Shown here: positions 1-10,086 of the stretch, one piece after another | How the letters are laid out: every line of letters starts with the position of its first letter | Numbering within the stretch: the first letter of the stretch is position 1 | Origin: Atherix ibis | Lineage: Eukaryota > Arthropoda > Insecta > Diptera > Athericidae | Assembly (NCBI GenBank): GCA_958298945.1 | Contig: OY282605.1 | Location: 27,568,811 to 27,632,810 of the forward strand | Length of the DNA: 64,000 nt | Direction of reading: 5' to 3' | The notes under the pieces: model-generated | Told to the model about the DNA's origin: nothing | Seen by the model: the letters and a program-made list of their open reading frames with translations, nothing else | Database searches by the model: none | Program-made: the position numbers and the translations under genes

Positions 1-430
1 AAAAAAAAAAACGAAAAATTATTGAAAAAATGAAAATTTCTCATTTGAAACTGCATTATCTACAAGTATAGCTAATATAAAAACCACTTCAATAGAAAAT
101 CAACTTTCGAAAATAAGTCGAAAGACAACCGCTTTTCGAAAGCGTACATAAGCGAAGACACAAGCATTCGCAACATAAACATCTGATTTTCGAAAAGTTT
201 TCGGTAAGCTTTCTTATGAACTTTCGCTTTGCGGTTATTCCAACGATTTCGAATAAAACATTCTCTATTCGAAAAGTTGAAATATAATTTCGAACACTTG
301 GAAGCTTTTCCAAAGTTTTTCATGAAGCTTTATCTGTCATACAAATTTTGTTCGCATCATACCTACCATACATGTAGAGTTAAGGCAAAAAGTAACAGCC
401 TATGTGTGTAGTAGTCATTTAAGGTATGAA
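1..430. other. AT-rich non-coding DNA with a TTCGAA cluster
   Basis: No gene is recognised. Overlapping short frames on both strands exist only because TTCGAA is its own reverse complement and recurs about six times between roughly 100 and 300, leaving both strands stop-poor. This may be a decayed tandem repeat. Confidence 0.4.
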
Positions 431-439
431 AGTATAATT

Positions 440-683
440 ACAAGTGTAGTTGTACTACACTCTGAGCACTATGACCGTATGATAACTAAATTTGTTTGAT
501 CTTTAATTAAAGATTTTAATCTGGACTATATGTAGTTTTAAAAAAAGAGAGCCCACAAAAAAAAATGTTTACTCTAACTCTATTTCATGAAATATTCGCA
601 GGATTCGTAATTTTGCGATATGGTCATAGCAATTAATCTTCAAAATTGTGCAATTTTTTAGGGTTTTATAATTATTTATGCCG
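440..683 (+). pseudogene. DD41D Tc1/mariner transposase remnant (middle part)
   Basis: Forward-strand fragments match the DD41D transposase family seen repeatedly in this window. From about 447 there is SEHYDRMITKF, equivalent to the family motif before the second catalytic aspartate. Next come DFNLDYM, then FHEIFAGFVILRYG and SSKLCNF, which correspond to the stretch leading to the third catalytic aspartate. In-frame stops and a frame change separate the blocks. The second catalytic block (QDGAT) is unrecognisable, so the copy is dead. It ends where the tRNA-like SINE starts. Confidence 0.6.
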
Positions 684-860
684 TGTGTGTGGTGCAGTGG
701 TCAAGTCGACCGACTCACACTCGGTAGGAAGCGGGTTCGATTTCCGCTGACGCCATCTCGGCTTTGGTGCTCTGGGGTGTGAGGCCGACTACAAGCCCTA
801 TATATATGTAGTCCGTAGGGTCTCCAACGTCTCCTGATAGGCCGCAAGCTATAAAAAAAA
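684..860 (+). mobile_element. tRNA-Val-derived SINE
   Basis: The head is a tRNA-like body with internal RNA polymerase III promoter boxes. The A box TGGTGCAGTGG (690-700) fits TRGYNNANNGG exactly. The B box GGTTCGATTTC (734-744) fits 10 of 11 positions. An anticodon arm ACCGA/TCGGT closes the 7-base loop CTCACAC (714-720), giving anticodon CAC (valine). A perfect T arm GCGGG-TTCGATT-TCCGC lies at 731-747. The acceptor stem does not pair well, so this is a tRNA-derived SINE, not a functional tRNA. An unrelated body follows and ends in an A-rich tail at about 851-860. The next bases already belong to LINE coding sequence. Confidence 0.6.
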
Positions 861-1296
861 CACCTTATCAAGAAACAGCACCAGAAGAAGCATCCGGACA
901 ATACCTCAGGCAAAAACTCATTTGGCTTTCATCGGACAACCCGAATAGGTACCTGGAACGTGCGGACTTTCTCCCAAACTTCTCGACTGGCGAAAGCTGC
1001 CTCCGAAATGCAACGCTACAACCTCGACATCCTGGAAATCTCCGAGACAAGGTGGAAACATCAAGGAACCCTCACAACGCAGACGGGTGAACACTTAACC
1101 TACAGCGGCAACGACAGCGGCCGCCACTGTGGAGTCGGACTGATCCTATCAGCCAACGCAAAGAGATCTCCGACCGCCTTCTGACAGCCAGGTTCCACTC
1201 GAAGTTCCGAAACATCACCATCGTGCAGTGCTATGCCCCAACCGAAGTAGATGATGACGCCAACAAAGAAGCCTTCTACCACCAACTAGAGACGTG
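861..1296 (+). pseudogene. RTE-like LINE, endonuclease (APE-type) domain fragment
   Basis: The forward frame reads RIGTWNVRTFSQTSRLAKAA, then NLDILEISETRW and GVGLIL, the N-terminal apurinic endonuclease-like domain of endonuclease/reverse-transcriptase proteins. GTWNVRT and the catalytic-region ETRW are visible. A frameshift at about 1150-1180 moves the reading to DRLLTARF, then ITIVQCYAPTEVDDDANKEA and FYHQLET. The copy is cut at 1296/1297 by the end of a mariner fragment. Reverse-transcriptase sequence of the same element type resumes at 1700, so most of the body is missing. GC content is far above the surroundings. Confidence 0.75.
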
Positions 1297-1298
1297 TA

Positions 1299-1699
1299 CG
1301 AGGGTCATTCAACAAGTACTTAGCCTACAAAAGAAAAACGAAAATTTTGGAAAGGTGGCAATTTATTTTTCCACATAATCTCCTTCAAGCTCGATACACT
1401 TGGCCCAGCGATGCTCTAACTTTTTTAACCCGTCCAAAAAATACATTTTCTCGAGGGAAGCAAAATAGGCCTCCGTGGCGACGATGACCTCCTCATTCGA
1501 CCCAAATCTATTCCCGGCGAGTGATTTTTTCAGGTTTGGAAACAAAAAGTAGTCACAGGGGGCCAAATCTAGAGAGTACGGTGGATGGGGCAGCAATTCG
1601 TAGCGCAATTCGACCAATTTGGCCATGGCGACGGCGGAGGTGTGAGCCGGCGCGTTGTCGTGGTGGAACAGCACTTTTGCTCTGGCCTTCAACGCCGAA
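1299..1699 (-). pseudogene. Mariner (DD34D) transposase, C-terminal fragment with 3' terminal repeat
   Basis: On the minus strand the open frame 1755-1363 contains FHHDNAPAHTS (second catalytic Asp), YSLDLAPCDYFLFPNLKKSL (third catalytic Asp, D34D spacing) and a C terminus ending GDYVEK. The terminal repeat CGAGGGTCATTCAACAAGT begins at 1299, just after TA at 1297-1298, and matches the mariner at 22842-24065. The transposase 5' part is missing beyond about 1700, where LINE reverse-transcriptase sequence starts. The fragment thus joins two LINE pieces and is non-functional. Confidence 0.8.
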
Positions 1700-1797
1700 G
1701 AAGTGGGGATGAGAATCAACATCAAGAAGACCAAATTGATGTGTATCGGCGCCACCTGCGAGAGGCCCTTGATGCTACACGGTACCCAAGTTGAAGA
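1700..1797 (+). pseudogene. LINE reverse-transcriptase thumb fragment
   Basis: The forward frame reads AEEVGMRINIKKTKLMCIG, then GTQVEDL. This matches the conserved post-catalytic region of non-LTR reverse transcriptases (pattern GLxINxxKTKxM) found in the same protein class as the endonuclease fragment at 861-1296. I infer that both derive from one RTE-like element. It is bounded on each side by unrelated mariner sequence and carries no catalytic motif. Confidence 0.6.
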
Positions 1798-2780
1798 TTT
1801 AAAGAAATCGGCTGCCGAATCGCATCGAATGCTTATGGAGGCCTATGGTGACAGTGCTTTATCGGAAACAACGTGCCGAGATTGGTTTCATCGGTTCAAA
1901 GACGGCAATTTTGCCTTGTGGGACAAGAAGCATGAAAATCGGCCTAGGAAGGTTCAGGACCATCAATTGCAGGCTCTTTTGGACGAAGACGATACCCAAT
2001 CACAAAAAGTACTCGCGGAGCAATTGGGTGTGAAAAGATCGGAAAATGGGGGCCGTATGAATTGAACAATAGGCAGATGGAGCGACGCGAAAACACATGC
2101 GAAATCTTACTCGCCAGACAAAAAAGGAAGTCGTTCCTGCATCGGATTGTGACAGGCGATGAAAAGTGGATATATTTCGAGAATCCTAAACGCAACAAAT
2201 CGTGGGTTGATCCCGGCCAACAATCAACATCTTCCCCAAGACCAAATCGCTTCGGACGGAAGATGATGCTGTGCGTTTGGTGGGTATACTATGATATGTT
2301 AAAACCTGGTGAAACTTTCAATGCCCACCGCTACCACCAACAACTGATCAAATTGCACCGTGCGCTGCGTGAAGAAAGGACGGATTATCAACAAAGACAT
2401 GACAAGCTGATTTTCCTCCACGACAGCGCACCATCGCACACCTCAAAAATGGTGCAAAACTACTTGTTAACACTCAACTGGGAGGTGCTACCCTACCCCG
2501 CTTATTCACCAGACCTGGCCCCTTCCGACTACCACATGTTTTCGTCGATGGGCCACGCGCTCGCTGAGCAGCACTTCGATTCTTACGAAGACGTCCGAAT
2601 ATGACTTGATGAGTGGTTTGCCTCGAAAGAGAAGGAATTTTTTTGGCGTGGTATCCACAAATTGCCTGAGAGATGGGAAAAATGTGTAGCTAGTGAGGGC
2701 AAGTACTTTGAATAAATTTGTTTTTGCTTTCTATGAAAAAAAACATGTGTTTTTTTTGACTAAAAAACGGCGGATTTAAG
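1798..2780 (+). pseudogene. Mariner DD34D transposase, nearly full but broken (family M)
   Basis: The coding sequence runs on + from KKSAAESHRMLMEAYGDSAL (first helix-turn-helix) at about 1798 to a stop near 2714. A deletion and frameshift at about 2030-2045 remove the second helix-turn-helix. Reading then resumes at KWGPYELNNRQMERRENTC. First catalytic Asp: VTGDEKWIYF. Second: FLHDSAPSHTS. Third: SPDLAPSDYH, with exactly 34 residues between the last two. A few residues are lost at MLCVWWVYY, and a TGA stop at about 2602-2604 interrupts a W codon before LDEWFASKEKEFFW. The N terminus abuts LINE sequence. The 3' end includes TTGACTAAAAAACGGCGG. All three aspartates survive, but the enzyme cannot be made. 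Confidence 0.85.
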
Positions 2781-2924
2781 ATTATACAGCTAGTATTTTT
2801 GTATTTAATTACCTTTTCATAATTATAAAAGAAAAAAATATGACACCTACAATTCAATAGGTTAGGTTTTATTAAATTCTTTTTTTTTGTATTGGGAATA
2901 CAGAATAATTCTGTTTTGTTAACG

Positions 2925-3320
2925 TGATATACCGATCGTGAGATTACGCTCAATCAGCGCGCCACCATTACTGAGGTCAGTAATTAATTACAAGCTGACT
3001 ACTCCAACTGTTAGTGGCGAGGCCTATCTAAACCTCTATACTGTCATAAGCAGTGACAGAACCCGAGATAATTATCAGTATTTCTCACCAGCGATCCGGA
3101 GACCGTACCCGCTATATAGGATACCACGTTGCTGCCTAAGGCGCCTCACCATTGTCGGGCACAGTGTGTTTTAACACCATGGGGCACCCCGATTCCGGTG
3201 GTACTAATTTTTGTTTTAAGAGTACTTCGGTTTATACTCCGCTTATTGAGCTATGGTAAGGAATCTTGTAAATTCCTAGGCGGGTTCGCCAAGATCCGTA
3301 AATATTAGGAGTACAAATGG
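2925..3320. other. Unassigned higher-GC block, possibly a LINE 3' untranslated region
   Basis: About 400 bases are markedly richer in G+C than their surroundings. They contain phrases such as GCGCCTCACCATTGTCGGGC and TATATAGGATACCACG. No credible long frame exists; the 78-codon frame at 2938-3174 matches nothing I know. The texture resembles 3' tails of insect non-LTR elements read on the minus strand. That is an impression and not an identification. Confidence 0.3.
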
Positions 3321-3344
3321 AAAATCGAAAGTTTTTTTTTCAAA

Positions 3345-4345
3345 ATTTGAGACCCTATAGTGGAATTATGCTCACAAATTCATGCTTCAAAGTATTGTCC
3401 ATCGCTGGTATTGTCCAATTTTTGGTCGCTTCATAAGATCGGAAGTGCGGTTCAGTTAGGCCACGTGTCATCGATCGGAAGAGGCAGTAGTCGAAAGAGG
3501 CGATGTCTGGAGAATACGGCTCGGTGGGGCAGGATGTCCCATTTCAGTGTTTCCAGATAGGTTTTAACCACCTTAGCAACGCGCTGCCATGCTGTCAAAT
3601 CACTTTGTCGTGTCTTTACTCGTATTGTGGCCGTTTTACCTTCAATGCTCGGCTGAAACGCATCAGTTGTGTTCGATAGCGAGCTGCCTGATGCATTGCC
3701 ATGGCGCCCACACAATTTTATTCACTTCGGCTTATTATAAAAAAACGTTAGTCAAAATACGATACAGAAAAACATTCCTTTTTTGCTGTTGGAGCTGCTG
3801 TTCGCACATGAAAAAACGCCGTTCGACGTCTCTCAGCTTCAATTCGTATGGCACCCAATTTCCTTGCTTTTAAATAATTCCCAAGGCTTTCAAACGATGC
3901 GAAATGGCTTGTTGAGTCACTCCCAATAAACCTTCAAGTTCTTGTTGCGTTTTTCATCCAGTGATGCCTCCAATTCTGTGTCTTCAAACTTTTTTCACCG
4001 CTCCGGGACGCTCTTTGTCTTCCACGGCGAAATCACAACATTTGTAACGTAACTCACTAATAAAAGTCTAACCATAAGTTTCTACAATTATTCGACACTT
4101 CTCAGCAGCAAATTTTTTCCAATTAAAGCCAAAAATGCCAAATATTTTGCTAATGACGCTTATTTGACTAAAATTTTGAAATTTTCACGCACAAAAAAAA
4201 ATATACAATGCCGATAAAAAGTCAGAAAATGTAATGATGAGGAGTTGTTGACAGATGCCTAAGCTTACAATTTGACATTTCTGATTTGATATTTTGGACC
4301 AGCACTTACTGCTGGCGCCATCTATTAGAAAACGGCGATTAAATA
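3345..4345 (-). pseudogene. Mariner DD34D element, degenerate (family W, copy 1)
   Basis: On the minus strand, the first helix-turn-helix is near 4130. It is followed by VEDKERPGAVKK, then GVTQQAISHRLKALGII (second helix-turn-helix) and GNWVPYELKLRDVERRFF. A frameshift and deletions remove the first catalytic block. RYRTQLMRFSRALKVKRPQY leads to a ruined second catalytic site, then VAKVVKTYLETLKWDILPH, then YSPDIASFDYCLFRSM (third Asp), then a further deletion to GQYFEA. The 5' flank holds GCGCCATCTATTAG. Several stops show that it is inactive. The related copy at 22645-24330 carries a nested mariner. Confidence 0.8.
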
Positions 4346-5563
4346 AAAAGAATTTAAGCAGAACATATAGTTTTGAAAATAAAAGAACATAAAAAAAAGA
4401 TTAATTTAATTATGAACTAATAAAAACACTGAGGAAGTTTGGATATTAAAAAATATTTGAAATGACGTAAAGAAAAAAAGTTGTAAAAAGTTTTGGTCAA
4501 CTCAAAAATTCCGAGATCTAATTTTTAATTCTGACAAGAAAAACTTCTTAAAATAAATACGCAGAAAAACAAGTTTTTAATTAAGAAAAAAAATCGATTC
4601 TTTCATAACAATTTTTATAAACGATATTTTCCCGTTTAAATAATATAAAAAAATTCATATAGAAAATGAGGAGGAATGGAATATAATTTTCGAAAGAATA
4701 TTTTAGTCAACAAAAAAGTGAAGCTTTTCCTTCTTTTTCTGCTTCTACAATAATTAACAAAAAAATTATTTGTTGAAAAAAAAAACATTTTTCAAGTGGT
4801 ATTTATTGTAATTTTTTTATGTTGATTTATGTTTTTGAAAAGGGTTTCGAATGAGCTAACAACTAAAAAAAGAAGAACACTGATGCACATACTAGTACGA
4901 CGAATCAAATAAGTTGAAAACAAATTCAAAGTAAACAACAACAAGAAAATTCTAACAAACAACCAGGGGGCATTGTCCAAACTTTTAGAAAATTTATAAA
5001 AAACAGAAAAGAAACATTATACAATTTTTTTTAAAAAAAGAATAAAACAAACGGAGGTGATGGTAATGATTTAAAAAAAAAAACAAATTAAGAGAAAGAG
5101 TAATAATTAACAAATGAAACGGAAGTAAATCAACATACTCCACACACTCCATGAATAAATTAATGCGATTCTCTTTCAACAAAAACATTTCAACAAAATC
5201 ATTGTTGTTGCCGTAACTGTTGCTCTTGTTGTTTTTGTTATTTCAATTCTTTAAATTCATTTCGTACCAACAATAATTTATAGCATGGTATTTTTTGGCT
5301 TTCTATTTAAAATACTCTGTCATCGATTTATGCGATGATTTAGAGTCAAAAAAAAAAATAACATAAAAAATTAAAACGTAGAAAAATAACAAAAAGAACA
5401 AAAAAATTACTTAAATTCCAACCACAACTATTACAACAACAACAAAAAATTGCTAATTAACATTCATCAATTTTAGTTTATGCTTTACGTCAATAGTTTC
5501 ATTAAAACCAAAAAAAAAAATTAAAATTAAATATGGAATTCTATAAAGAAATTAATGCTTATA
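4346..5563. other. AT-rich non-coding stretch
   Basis: Homopolymer A/T runs and short A-rich repeats. No transposase or reverse-transcriptase motif and no convincing splice or promoter signal was seen. Frames here are low-complexity. Confidence 0.5.
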
Positions 5564-6769
5564 AAGGCAATATGATAAGTCAGTGATAAATGGAATAAAA
5601 AAATAATTTATTCAACAAAAATTGATTTATTCTTTAACATAGTCTCCTTATAGATTGATATACCTTGTCCAAGGATATTCCCACATTTTTATAACATCCG
5701 ATTTGTCAAACTCTTCGAAGGAGGCCTCAGTTTCGGCTATAACTTTAGAATTAGAATGGAAATTTCTTTCCACCAAGTCATTTTATTCATGTTTGGAATT
5801 ATAGGAAAACGTTACAGCGAGCCAAATCTGAAGAATACGGTGGGTGGAGAAGCAGTTCATAATGTAATTCCATTGATTTTCCTGTTGCAATTGCCGGTGA
5901 ATAAGCATCTGGTGCATTTCCATAATGAAACAGAACTTTTTCTTCCTAAATGCGATCGTTTTGTCATAATTTCTTTATTTAACTGATCTAATAATGCTGC
6001 ATAATACTCTCCTGTTATCGTTTAGCCATTTTCAAGATAGTCAATGAAGATTATCATACCAGAAAACAGTAGCCATTACCTTTCCTGCCGATCGAATTTT
6101 ACCTTTTTGATGCACGCACGCCGATAGAAGTCTATTGTTTTGACTGACCGTTAATTTCGGATGCATAATTTTAAATCCATGTATAATCAACAATTATAAA
6201 TCGATTTGGAATACGTTTAAAAATGTCCAAGCAATCTATTGAAGTTGTTAAACGAATACGTTTTTGGTCAGGTATAAGCAAACGCGGCAGCCATGTCGAC
6301 AATAGCATTTTCATATCCAAAATTTTGTAGAATATGTTGGTAACACATTCATTTAAGATATTTACCATATTAGCTATTTAATACACCACTTTCACCCGAC
6401 GGTCTTCTAAAACTTGATCATGAATTTTATTAATCTTTTTTTCGGTTACTTGTGCTCTTCGAAATCACTCCATATGATGGTGATCAATACCCATAATACT
6501 TTTAACACTTTGTTTTGAAATTTAGGATATTGTATTTTTCCTCCAAAAATAGTATTTTTAAACATATCAAAATGTACATTTTTCAACATTAATAAAAAAA
6601 TAAAAAGCCTTGTCTCATTTTAATGTGTGTCAAAGCTAAGCTAATAAGTATACGTTTATAAAATTTTGTACAGCGTCTTTATAAAAATACCACACGATTA
6701 AAAAAATATCATTTTGCTGATATCGGTTCTATTTCTTGCGTTTATCACTGACTTATCATATTGCTTTCG
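5564..6769 (-). mobile_element. Mariner element with both ends, dead transposase (family V, copy 1)
   Basis: The ends are inverted repeats built on GCAATATGATAAGTCAGTGA. The left end is near 5564, and the right end finishes at 6769 before TA. Minus-strand coding traces include NILNECVTNIFYKILDMKML, LPRLLIPDQKRIRL and IDCLDIFKRIPNRFIIVDYTWI (first catalytic Asp). Then come KGKIRSAGKVMATVFW, VLFHYGNAPDAYS (second catalytic Asp replaced by Gly) and PPYSSDLARCNVFL (third Asp replaced by Asn). Frameshifts lie between blocks. It is full length for the family (about 1.2 kb) but enzymatically dead. Confidence 0.8.
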
Positions 6770-7570
6770 TACCTCAATTAATACTAAAACAAGATTAATA
6801 ATTATAAAAATATCAGTTTTCTCGCAAATTTTTTCCGTTTTTTTTTTTAAATTCTATCATTAAGATTGGTAAAAAAAAAGAAACACAGGAAAAGAAATGG
6901 AAGAAAATTTCGTAAGCTTTTTAAGAAATTAAATAAACTGAAAAAATGTTACAAAACAAGAATTGGATATCTAATAGTATGTATCTGGTCAGCCTCGGAG
7001 AATGTTAGTAAGTAGCAGAAGCTCAGGTAGAGTAGGCTTAAAGGTCTGTGAGACATATTAGCAAGGAAATTCAATTCAATTTATTTACGATCTTGCATTT
7101 GTCACTGACTTATCATATAGCTTTCGTACCTCAATTAATACTAAACACAATAAATATTTATAAAAATATCATTTTTCTCACAAGTTTTTTTCCATTTTTT
7201 TTTTAAATTCTATCATTAAGATGGGCAAAAAAAGAAACACAAGAAAAAAAATTTGAGGAAAATTTCCCAAACTTTTAAAAAAATTAAATAATTTTGATAA
7301 AATTAACTGTTGTTGAAGTACGATCTGTTTGAAGCACTTTCAAAAAGCAAGCGAAATTTATTTTTGAAAAATTCGATTGGGACAAAACCCACAATGAGAG
7401 AGTAAGGATTTTTAAAAGTACACATATGTATCTGGTCAGCCTCGAAGAAGGTTAGAAAGTAGCAGAAGCGGAGGTAGAGTAGGTTTGAAGGTGTGTGAGA
7501 CATTGGAGAAAGAAAATTCAATCATTTTTTCATCTACATCTTGCATTTATCACCGACTTATCAGACTACC
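6737..7570. repeat. Tandem duplication of a mariner end plus flank
   Basis: The mariner terminal sequence TTATCACTGACTTATCA recurs at about 6741, 7097 and 7548. Between them is a shared spacer: CTCAATTAATACTAAA, a TTTAAATTCTATCATTAAGAT block and GTATCTGGTCAGCCTCG followed by AGTAGCAGAAGC. The two units are about 360 and 455 bp. A solitary copy of the same end is at about 10745-10860. No coding content. Confidence 0.7.
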
Positions 7571-7746
7571 CTCGTAAATTGAAAATTTGCAGGCAGACAA
7601 TAATTTAGTTTATAAAAAAATAATTTTTTAACATAGTTTTTTATTAAAAAAATTGTATAAAATTACCTTAGTTTTTAAGCAAAATTAATCGTATAGAAAT
7701 TTAATAAATTTATTACAAAAAATAAGTTTTTAAAGCAAATACTCAC

Positions 7747-7785
7747 CTAGCTAAGGCATTTGATCCCAACTGTCGACGTCCGGAA
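7747..7785 (-). CDS. Candidate 39-nt microexon of an unidentified host gene
   Basis: On the minus strand, a pyrimidine-rich tract ending TTTCATAG precedes a 39-base GC-richer block that ends CTAG and is followed at once by GTGAGT, a consensus 5' splice site. A branch-point-like TACTGAT (7822-7828) lies about 40 nt upstream of the acceptor. Only one frame is open across the exon. It has one base, then 12 codons reading SGRRQLGSNALA, then two bases, so it is symmetric (phase 2 on both sides). It is the only sharply GC-richer island in several kb of AT-rich DNA. If real, the surrounding DNA is intron of a minus-strand gene. I do not recognise the peptide. Confidence 0.5.
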   Translation of the reverse strand, partial: FRTSTVGIKCLS

Positions 7786-9617
7786 CTATGAAAATTGAAA
7801 ATGAAAAGAAATAAGAAATTGATCAGTAAAAGCTTATGAATGAATGTCAGCAAAATTTATAAATGGAAAATATTCATTAAATATAAGTAAAAGCGTAAAT
7901 TTTTATTTTTTAATTTAATTTTTTTTTTGTAAATTTAATTATAATTTTTTTTTGTTTTTTTAATAAACTATAAATGAAAAATTGAAGTAAAATTAAAAAT
8001 TTCAAATGTAATAGAAAAAGCAGTTCAAAATCAAATTAAATTAAATTAAAAATCAAAGCAAATGAAATCAAATCAAACCAAATGAAATGAAATTTAATTT
8101 AGTTAGAAAAGAAATTTACTTAAACAAAAACAAAAGACATAAAAAAGATAAAAGATAAAAATAAAGAAAATTCAAGTGAAATTAAAGCGTTGTTTTTTGT
8201 TGTTTTTTTTTTTTTTTGTATTTACAATAATAATTTGATAATATTTCCCAATGTTTTAGTATGTTTTCATTTACGTAAATATAAAAAGTACATTATTTAT
8301 ACAAAAATTTATTTTATAATTTATATAATTTTGTATATTTTATTTTTACTGTAAAATTATACAAAAAAAAAATTGTTAGATTAAAACAAAGAAAAGAAAT
8401 AAAAGAAAAAAAACTAGGAGATAATCAAACATTTCTTTACAATATAAAGAAAGTACAAGTAATTGTAAGAAAATTGCATAAAATGTTACAAAATATTTGT
8501 TAAGATATTTTTATTTATATTTGAAATATCATAGTTTTTTTTAAAAGTAAGTTTTATACTTTTTTTTGTATTATTTAAATTGAATTGTTTTTTCTTATTT
8601 ACTTAAATTTCTTTCTTTTTTAAATAAAAATTGAACTTTCCTAAAGACAAGTAATTCTTTTTTAAATAATTTAAACAATTTTTTTTTATTATTTCCATAC
8701 TCTAAAAATTGCCTACTGCCATTTCGCAGTTATCAAATTAATCACAACTAAAATTATAATAATTTTTGAAACTTTTTTGTAATAAAAAAAAAATATTAAT
8801 AAAATAATAAACATTTTTCGAATAAAATTGAATTTATTCATTAAATATTTTTAAAAAAGAAAAACACTCTAAAAGGGATTTTTTTTTAAATATTAGCTAT
8901 TATGTTAGTAGGATTTTAATAGTTTTATTTGAAATTAAACAAAAACTGCCGCCACATTCCCATACGACATGCATATCCTACCGCCATCTATTAGTAATGA
9001 AGTTAGGCTCAAGTACAATGATTTTTCTAAGCTTTTTTTTTGTTTCTTATTAGAAATTAAAAATTGCCAGGCATCATTTTTCATAAGACATAATATTTCT
9101 AGAAGTTTTCTTTTCTTAAAATTATGCTATTTAAAATCATAAATATCAGTTTGTTAGTGGAAAAAATGTAAAAAGACCTTGTTTATTACTGAAATTTCAG
9201 TGAACAACTAGTTGGAAATATATTCTCAGTTTTTTTCTTCATTTCTATTATTTTTTAATTCCTTCACTTAACACCTAACCCCCCCCCCCCCCTCCCCGTA
9301 CCGCACGACCATATCTTCTTCTAATTTACAACTACAAATAAGGGCTTCGTATATAAAAAGAAGTATCAGTAATTTTATTGGAATTATAAGGATTAGTAGA
9401 TCATCACAATTCTAGTCCGTACGTCCAGATTGGTTTTAAAATTTGAATGGTTTTATAAGCAATTTTGAGTCCAGTGATAATTTAGAATATTTTTCAAGTA
9501 ACTCCATTAGAATTTGATAGCATCTATTAAGTTAATGAAATCGACGTCAATCTTTTATCAATATAAAGTCCAAAAAAGCATCCTTTATTGTAAATTGTGT
9601 CAGTTCTGTCATACGTA
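7786..9617. other. AT-rich low-complexity stretch
   Basis: Long A/T homopolymers, an imperfect AAATCAAA-type simple repeat at about 8020-8100 and a GTT/T run near 8190-8220. CCGCCATCTATTAG at about 8980 resembles the ends of family W mariners. No coding signal. Confidence 0.5.
9279..9297. repeat. Poly-C tract
   Basis: Fourteen consecutive C, then T and four C, in otherwise very AT-rich DNA. A pure C/G homopolymer of this length is rare here. It could form i-motif or G-rich structures, or could reflect a sequencing or assembly weak spot. Confidence 0.8.
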
Positions 9618-9935
9618 CGAGGTATGTTCAAGACCAAAAACAACACACTAAAAATGCCGCAGCCACCGTACTCCCCAGATCTGGCCCCCTGTGACTTTTT
9701 CTTGTTCCCGAAACAGATTCTTTGATCCATTTTTTGGAATGGGCAAAAATCGAAGACGAGCCAAAATACGTGCAAGCAAAGCAGCTATCAAAAATTAACT
9801 GAACATTCAAAATGGTCGAACTTGTCGGCATAAGTGACAGACATGAGTACCAATATAACGCCACGAAAAATCGAAAATCGAATATACGTAACCCGCGAAA
9901 ATTAAAAATTCGCGATAATTTTTGAATAGACCCCG
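9618..9935. mobile_element. Short rearranged mariner Y (copy 3, 318 bp)
   Basis: Bounded by TA at 9616-9617 and 9936-9937, with degraded terminal repeats (CGAGGTATGTTCAA on the left; TTGAATAGACCCCG on the right). The right part (9721-9935), read on the minus strand, is the 5' leader and start MDQRIC of family Y. The left part (about 9635-9718), read on the plus strand, is TKNNTLKMPQPPYSPDLAPC with the third catalytic Asp. The transposase core is therefore inverted relative to its own leader. Everything between is deleted, so it encodes nothing useful. Confidence 0.75.
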
Positions 9936-9937
9936 TA

Positions 9938-10086
9938 TATCTGAACAGGACGATACGATATCTGGCAAACAGTAAAGAGTAAGTGCGCATGTGTAGCTAA
10001 AAATGTGTCAATCTGAGATATAAATGTTATATAAAATAGGTTCAAGAAAACAGCCTTGAGAAACACCAGCATGCAGAAAATTAATG
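9938..10086 (-). pseudogene. Jockey-like LINE reverse-transcriptase fragment
   Basis: The minus strand reads HAGVSQGCFLEPILYNIYIS, equivalent to motif B (AGVPQGSVLGPxLYNIYT) of Jockey-group reverse transcriptases. A degraded stretch follows where the FADD box should be. It is flanked by mariner Y at its 3' side and mariner X at its 5' side, the same order as at 35.1-37.0 and 39.5-41.7 kb. Confidence 0.65.

Noticed and set aside
684..757. Functional tRNA-Val(CAC) gene
   Set aside because: Anticodon and T arms fold, but the acceptor stem does not pair and a SINE-like body and A-rich tail follow.
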